From Gordonia polyisoprenivorans (GTDB taxonomy: Bacteria > Actinomycetota > Actinomycetes > Mycobacteriales > Mycobacteriaceae), in the NCBI RefSeq assembly GCF_017654315.1, contig NZ_CP072203.1, forward strand, positions 372,001-436,000: a stretch of 64,000 nt of DNA, written 5' to 3'. The notes under the pieces were generated by a model. That model worked only from the letters and a program-made list of their open reading frames with translations. It made no database searches and was not told the DNA's origin. Of the stretch, positions 61,402 through 64,000 are shown piece by piece. A program made the translations under genes and the position numbers. The stretch's first letter is position 1, and the number at the start of each line of letters is the position of its first letter.

Positions 61402-62022
61402 CTATCGCTCGGCCGGTTGGATCGAGACCACGCCGGTACCGTCCCAGCGCAGCGAGAACGCCTCTCCGCCACCCTGTCCCAGGGCACTGCGCCAACTGAC
61501 GTCGGTGACGAAAGACTGACTCAACGCACCGCGCGCACAGACGAAGGCGTCGGGGTCGACGACGAGCGGATACTGCGGGCTCACCTCGAGGTGGATCAGT
61601 GGGCCGCCCTGCGAGAGCAACGCGATCTGACCGTGGCCGGTGACGGTCGTGGTGAACAGCCCCTGCCCGGCCGTCGCGCCGCGCACCCCGGCGAAGGTGA
61701 CGTTGGTCTGCAGATTCCCGTTCAGCACCATCAACTGTTGGGATTCGACCTGCAGGGTCTCACCGTTCATCTCGATGATGGTGGTCTCGGCGGCGTTGTG
61801 GGCGAAGTACACCACGCCACTGCCGGAGGCCTCCATCAACGACAGCCCCTCACCGGTCGCACGTTGCTTCATCCCGGCGAGGAGCCCGTCGCCACCGCCG
61901 AAGCCGGCGGACTTGAAGTTGACCTGACCCTCATAGGCGACCATCGACCCCGACAGTGCCCGGACCGCAGTGTTGTTGAGCCGGGCCTCCACCACCCGTT
62001 TGGAACGCTGTACGAGCTGCAT
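61402..62022 (-). CDS. AIM24-family protein (first of three)
   Basis: 206 residues: ALSGSMVAYEGQVNFKSAGFGG, LMEASGSGVVYFAHNAAE, GLFTTTVTGHGQIALLSQGG and LRWDGTGVVSIQPAE. The start at 62022 (MQLVQRSKRV) follows AAGGGG; an extension to 62148 is not protein-like and would overlap the divergent gene. First in the three-gene operon. Confidence 0.85.
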   Translation of the reverse strand: MQLVQRSKRVVEARLNNTAVRALSGSMVAYEGQVNFKSAGFGGGDGLLAGMKQRATGEGLSLMEASGSGVVYFAHNAAETTIIEMNGETLQVESQQLMVLNGNLQTNVTFAGVRGATAGQGLFTTTVTGHGQIALLSQGGPLIHLEVSPQYPLVVDPDAFVCARGALSQSFVTDVSWRSALGQGGGEAFSLRWDGTGVVSIQPAER

Positions 62023-62099
62023 ACGCCACCCCTTCGCGATTGTGCCGTTCGTCCGATACGACACGCCTGCCGAAGAACCTAGTCGATAGCATCGGTGGC

Positions 62100-63299
62100 G
62101 TGCCCAGGAAGTTTGCGAGTAGATGGTTCGGGGCCAGCTCACGCGCACAAGCCGATCTCAGTGCGTACACAACTCGAATGACGTCGGCGTTCCTCGCCTC
62201 CGAATCCGCACTCTCCGACATCGACTCCGCGGTGCAGACCGCACACGATCTCGATCCCCGATCCCGCGTCCGAGACCAGTGGATCTCGGTCCGCGAACGC
62301 TACGCCGAGGTGACCGCCGAGTATCTCCGACTCTCGGCCGCGGCGGGCGCGCCCGAAGGACCGCGCCCGGGCGTCGAGGAGCTCACACGCTGTACCGACG
62401 CGCTGGAAGCGATGACCGAGGAGATGAGCCGCTTCGGGCAGACCCACGCCGCCGAACTCGACCGTGCCCGGCATTCGATCACCGAACTCGGCGTGCTCGA
62501 GCAACGCGCACGGGTCGCGGCGACGACGTCGGCGGCCGCACTCGATGAGGCCCCACCCGGACTCCTCGGGCTGCGTACCGTCTCCCGCGCCGCCGACGCG
62601 TTGCGCGACGCGACGATCTCGTTCGGCAACGCCGAGGGCATCCGCTCCCGGAAGTCGGCGGCGACAGCAGTGCTCGCCGCCGCCGAACGCGTCGGGTCGG
62701 CGTTGTCGGACGCTCCCGGCTTCGCCGACCGCGCCCTGCGCGTCATCCGGTCGGTCGACACCCGCCGCAGCGCGATCGAGACCCGCCAGGCTCAGATCCC
62801 CGACCAACTCTCGGCCCTGCGACGCGAGTTCAGTGGGGACTGCTCGCAGGATCTGCAGAACTCCGACGCCGTCATCCGCGAGCACCTGCGGGCCGCCGAC
62901 GCCCACCTCGAAGCGGCGCGGACCGCTTTGCGCACTATGCCCGACCAGGCCATTGACGATGCGGAGGCCGCCCGCGACGATCTCGACGCCGCCGAGCAGG
63001 CCGTCGACGCCGTCGGTGACCGGCTACGACTGCTGCGTGAGGTGCGCGCCGATCCGGCGGCCACCGAGCAGCGGGTGCGGTTCCGGTTACGAGACGCACA
63101 ACACTTCGCGGTCAACAACGCTCTGGTTGACGAATGGGGCTCGGTGCTCGATGCTCAGGCCGACCGGATCTCGAGGGCGCGGGGGGTGCTCGACCGAGTT
63201 CACCCCGATTACTGGTCGTATCTGACACAGCTGCGTGCCGTGGACCAGCGCATCGTCGAGATCGTTGACCGCATGAGAGGACAGGTGGCCGCACGATGA
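62100..63299 (+). CDS. Helical (coiled-coil) protein of the Ter locus
   Basis: About 399 residues, nearly all helical, with many Ala, Arg, Glu and Asp in heptad-like order (AHLEAARTALRTMPDQAIDDAEAARDDLDAAEQAVDAV is one such part, near residue 270). No signal peptide or membrane helix. GTG start at 62100 (VPRKFASRWFG). Similar unnamed proteins stand next to the aldolase of Ter operons in actinobacteria, as here, where the stop overlaps the aldolase start (ATGA). Molecular role unknown; a scaffold is likely. Confidence 0.7.
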   Translation: MPRKFASRWFGASSRAQADLSAYTTRMTSAFLASESALSDIDSAVQTAHDLDPRSRVRDQWISVRERYAEVTAEYLRLSAAAGAPEGPRPGVEELTRCTDALEAMTEEMSRFGQTHAAELDRARHSITELGVLEQRARVAATTSAAALDEAPPGLLGLRTVSRAADALRDATISFGNAEGIRSRKSAATAVLAAAERVGSALSDAPGFADRALRVIRSVDTRRSAIETRQAQIPDQLSALRREFSGDCSQDLQNSDAVIREHLRAADAHLEAARTALRTMPDQAIDDAEAARDDLDAAEQAVDAVGDRLRLLREVRADPAATEQRVRFRLRDAQHFAVNNALVDEWGSVLDAQADRISRARGVLDRVHPDYWSYLTQLRAVDQRIVEIVDRMRGQVAAR

Positions 63300-64000
63300 C
63301 CACGACCGCGCCGCGGGGTGTCGACTCGACGAATCAATTCACCGACTCGACGGCCGAAGTCACCGGACCGAGGCATTTTCACCAGCTCGCTCCCGACGTC
63401 CTCGACCGGCTGTTCCTGCGTCGGCCCGAGCCGATCACGGCCCAGTGGTCCACACAACGCACCGCCGTCGCCCTGGGTGCGACGCTCTACGTTCCGGCCA
63501 CCCGCCCCGACCTGGCCGAGGTCATCGCACGACGTCATCGTGAGGGCGTCATCTCCATGGTCATCGACCTCGAGGACGCCGTCGCCGACGAGCATTCCGA
63601 CGAGGCCATCGACGCGACCGTCGCCGCCCTGCGCCAACTCGACGGGTCCGCGGCCGGGCAGATGTTGTTGTTCGTGCGGGTCCGGGAGGTCTCCCAGATC
63701 TCCTCCATCACCTCCAAGCTCGAATCCGCCGGGGCGCTCTCCGGGTTCGTCATCCCTAAATTCATTGGCGACGAAGCAGATACGGCGTTGCGGGAGATCA
63801 ATCGGTCCGCGCGACGTCTGGGCGGTCACCTGTGGGCGATGCCGGTGCTCGAATCGGCGGCGCTGGTGCACCGGGAGTCGCGTGATGACGAATTGGCCAC
63901 CATCGCAACAGCTCTCGATGATCACCGCGATCAGGTGCTGGCGGTGAGGATCGGCGCCACCGACATGTGCGGGTTGTTCGGCATCCGGCGCGACCGCGAT
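63296..64000 (+). CDS. HpcH/HpaI aldolase / citrate-lyase-like protein (partial)
   Basis: The first 235 codons are visible; the gene runs off the window. After ~55 residues the TIM-barrel begins: GATLYVPATRPDLAEVIA, VISMVIDLEDAVADEHSDEA (the Asp-Leu-Glu-Asp metal motif), LFVRVRE, LSGFVIPKF, WAMPVLESAALVHR and VRIGATDMCGLFGIRR. This is the CitE-like HpcH/HpaI family. Aldolases of this branch belong to the biosynthetic part of Ter stress operons, with phosphoribosyltransferase and ATP-grasp genes expected downstream. Confidence 0.88.
   Translation, partial: MTTTAPRGVDSTNQFTDSTAEVTGPRHFHQLAPDVLDRLFLRRPEPITAQWSTQRTAVALGATLYVPATRPDLAEVIARRHREGVISMVIDLEDAVADEHSDEAIDATVAALRQLDGSAAGQMLLFVRVREVSQISSITSKLESAGALSGFVIPKFIGDEADTALREINRSARRLGGHLWAMPVLESAALVHRESRDDELATIATALDDHRDQVLAVRIGATDMCGLFGIRRDRD

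Noticed and set aside
1..64000. CRISPR arrays, tRNA or rRNA genes
   Set aside because: No regularly spaced repeats of 25-40 bases and no rRNA or tRNA-like sequence were noticed; short tRNAs could be missed without a search tool.

Overview
The window is high-GC actinobacterial DNA, most likely from the Mycobacteriales and near Gordonia or Williamsia. The best evidence is a block laid out like Mycobacterium tuberculosis Rv0046c-Rv0058: ino1, a PadR regulator, a DUF5318 protein, a PonA1-type penicillin-binding protein, a GT87 membrane glycosyltransferase, then rpsF-ssb-rpsR-rplI and dnaB. In M. tuberculosis this block lies within about 65 kb of oriC. A parS-like 16-mer and a set of DnaA-box-like motifs upstream of dnaB fit an origin-proximal position. 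No rRNA, tRNA or CRISPR array was seen. All calls are from reading the sequence; no database search was run.

Region 1 (1-13.5 kb) is ordinary accessory metabolism: an amine oxidase tail, small membrane proteins, two LysR regulators each divergent from an EamA exporter (the two exporters converge and run through each other's 3' ends), a secreted arylsulfotransferase-like protein, an SDR/XRE pair, an AhpD-like protein, a class A beta-lactamase-like hydrolase and an APC permease.

Region 2 (13.5-29.8 kb) holds the wreck of a PEP-synthase-type gene, a zinc alcohol dehydrogenase, an amidohydrolase, a metNIQ methionine ABC importer, a cholesterol-oxidase-like GMC enzyme with a companion protein of unknown function, an MmpL/RND transporter, and a TetR-controlled operon (NADP-binding saccharopine dehydrogenase-like protein, acyl-CoA synthetase, SDR). 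The synthetase carries a hexanucleotide repeat and a frameshift in its catalytic-lysine motif.

Region 3 (29.8-38.9 kb) has three orphan genes of more varied composition (one SUKH/SMI1-like), dnaB interrupted by a class 3 intein, a secreted protein, an IS110-family element with a candidate bridge RNA, and the rplI-rpsR-ssb-rpsF operon.

Region 4 (39-52 kb) is the conserved cell-envelope and inositol block plus a GNAT acetyltransferase, a pRiA4b ORF3-like protein with an unknown partner, an HNH-nuclease lipoprotein and a quinone-oxidoreductase-like protein.

Region 5 (52-57.8 kb) is the least described part: a translationally coupled pair of a PaaK-like adenylate-forming enzyme and a ThiF/E1-like protein, two divergent regulators that share a perfect dyad, and a second acyl-CoA synthetase.

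Region 6 (57.9 kb to the end) is a tellurium-resistance-type stress locus: TerD, a TerC-like DUF475 membrane protein, three AIM24 paralogues in one overlapping operon and, divergently, a helical protein coupled to a citrate-lyase-like aldolase that runs off the window. The aldolase fits the metabolite-producing module described for Ter systems.
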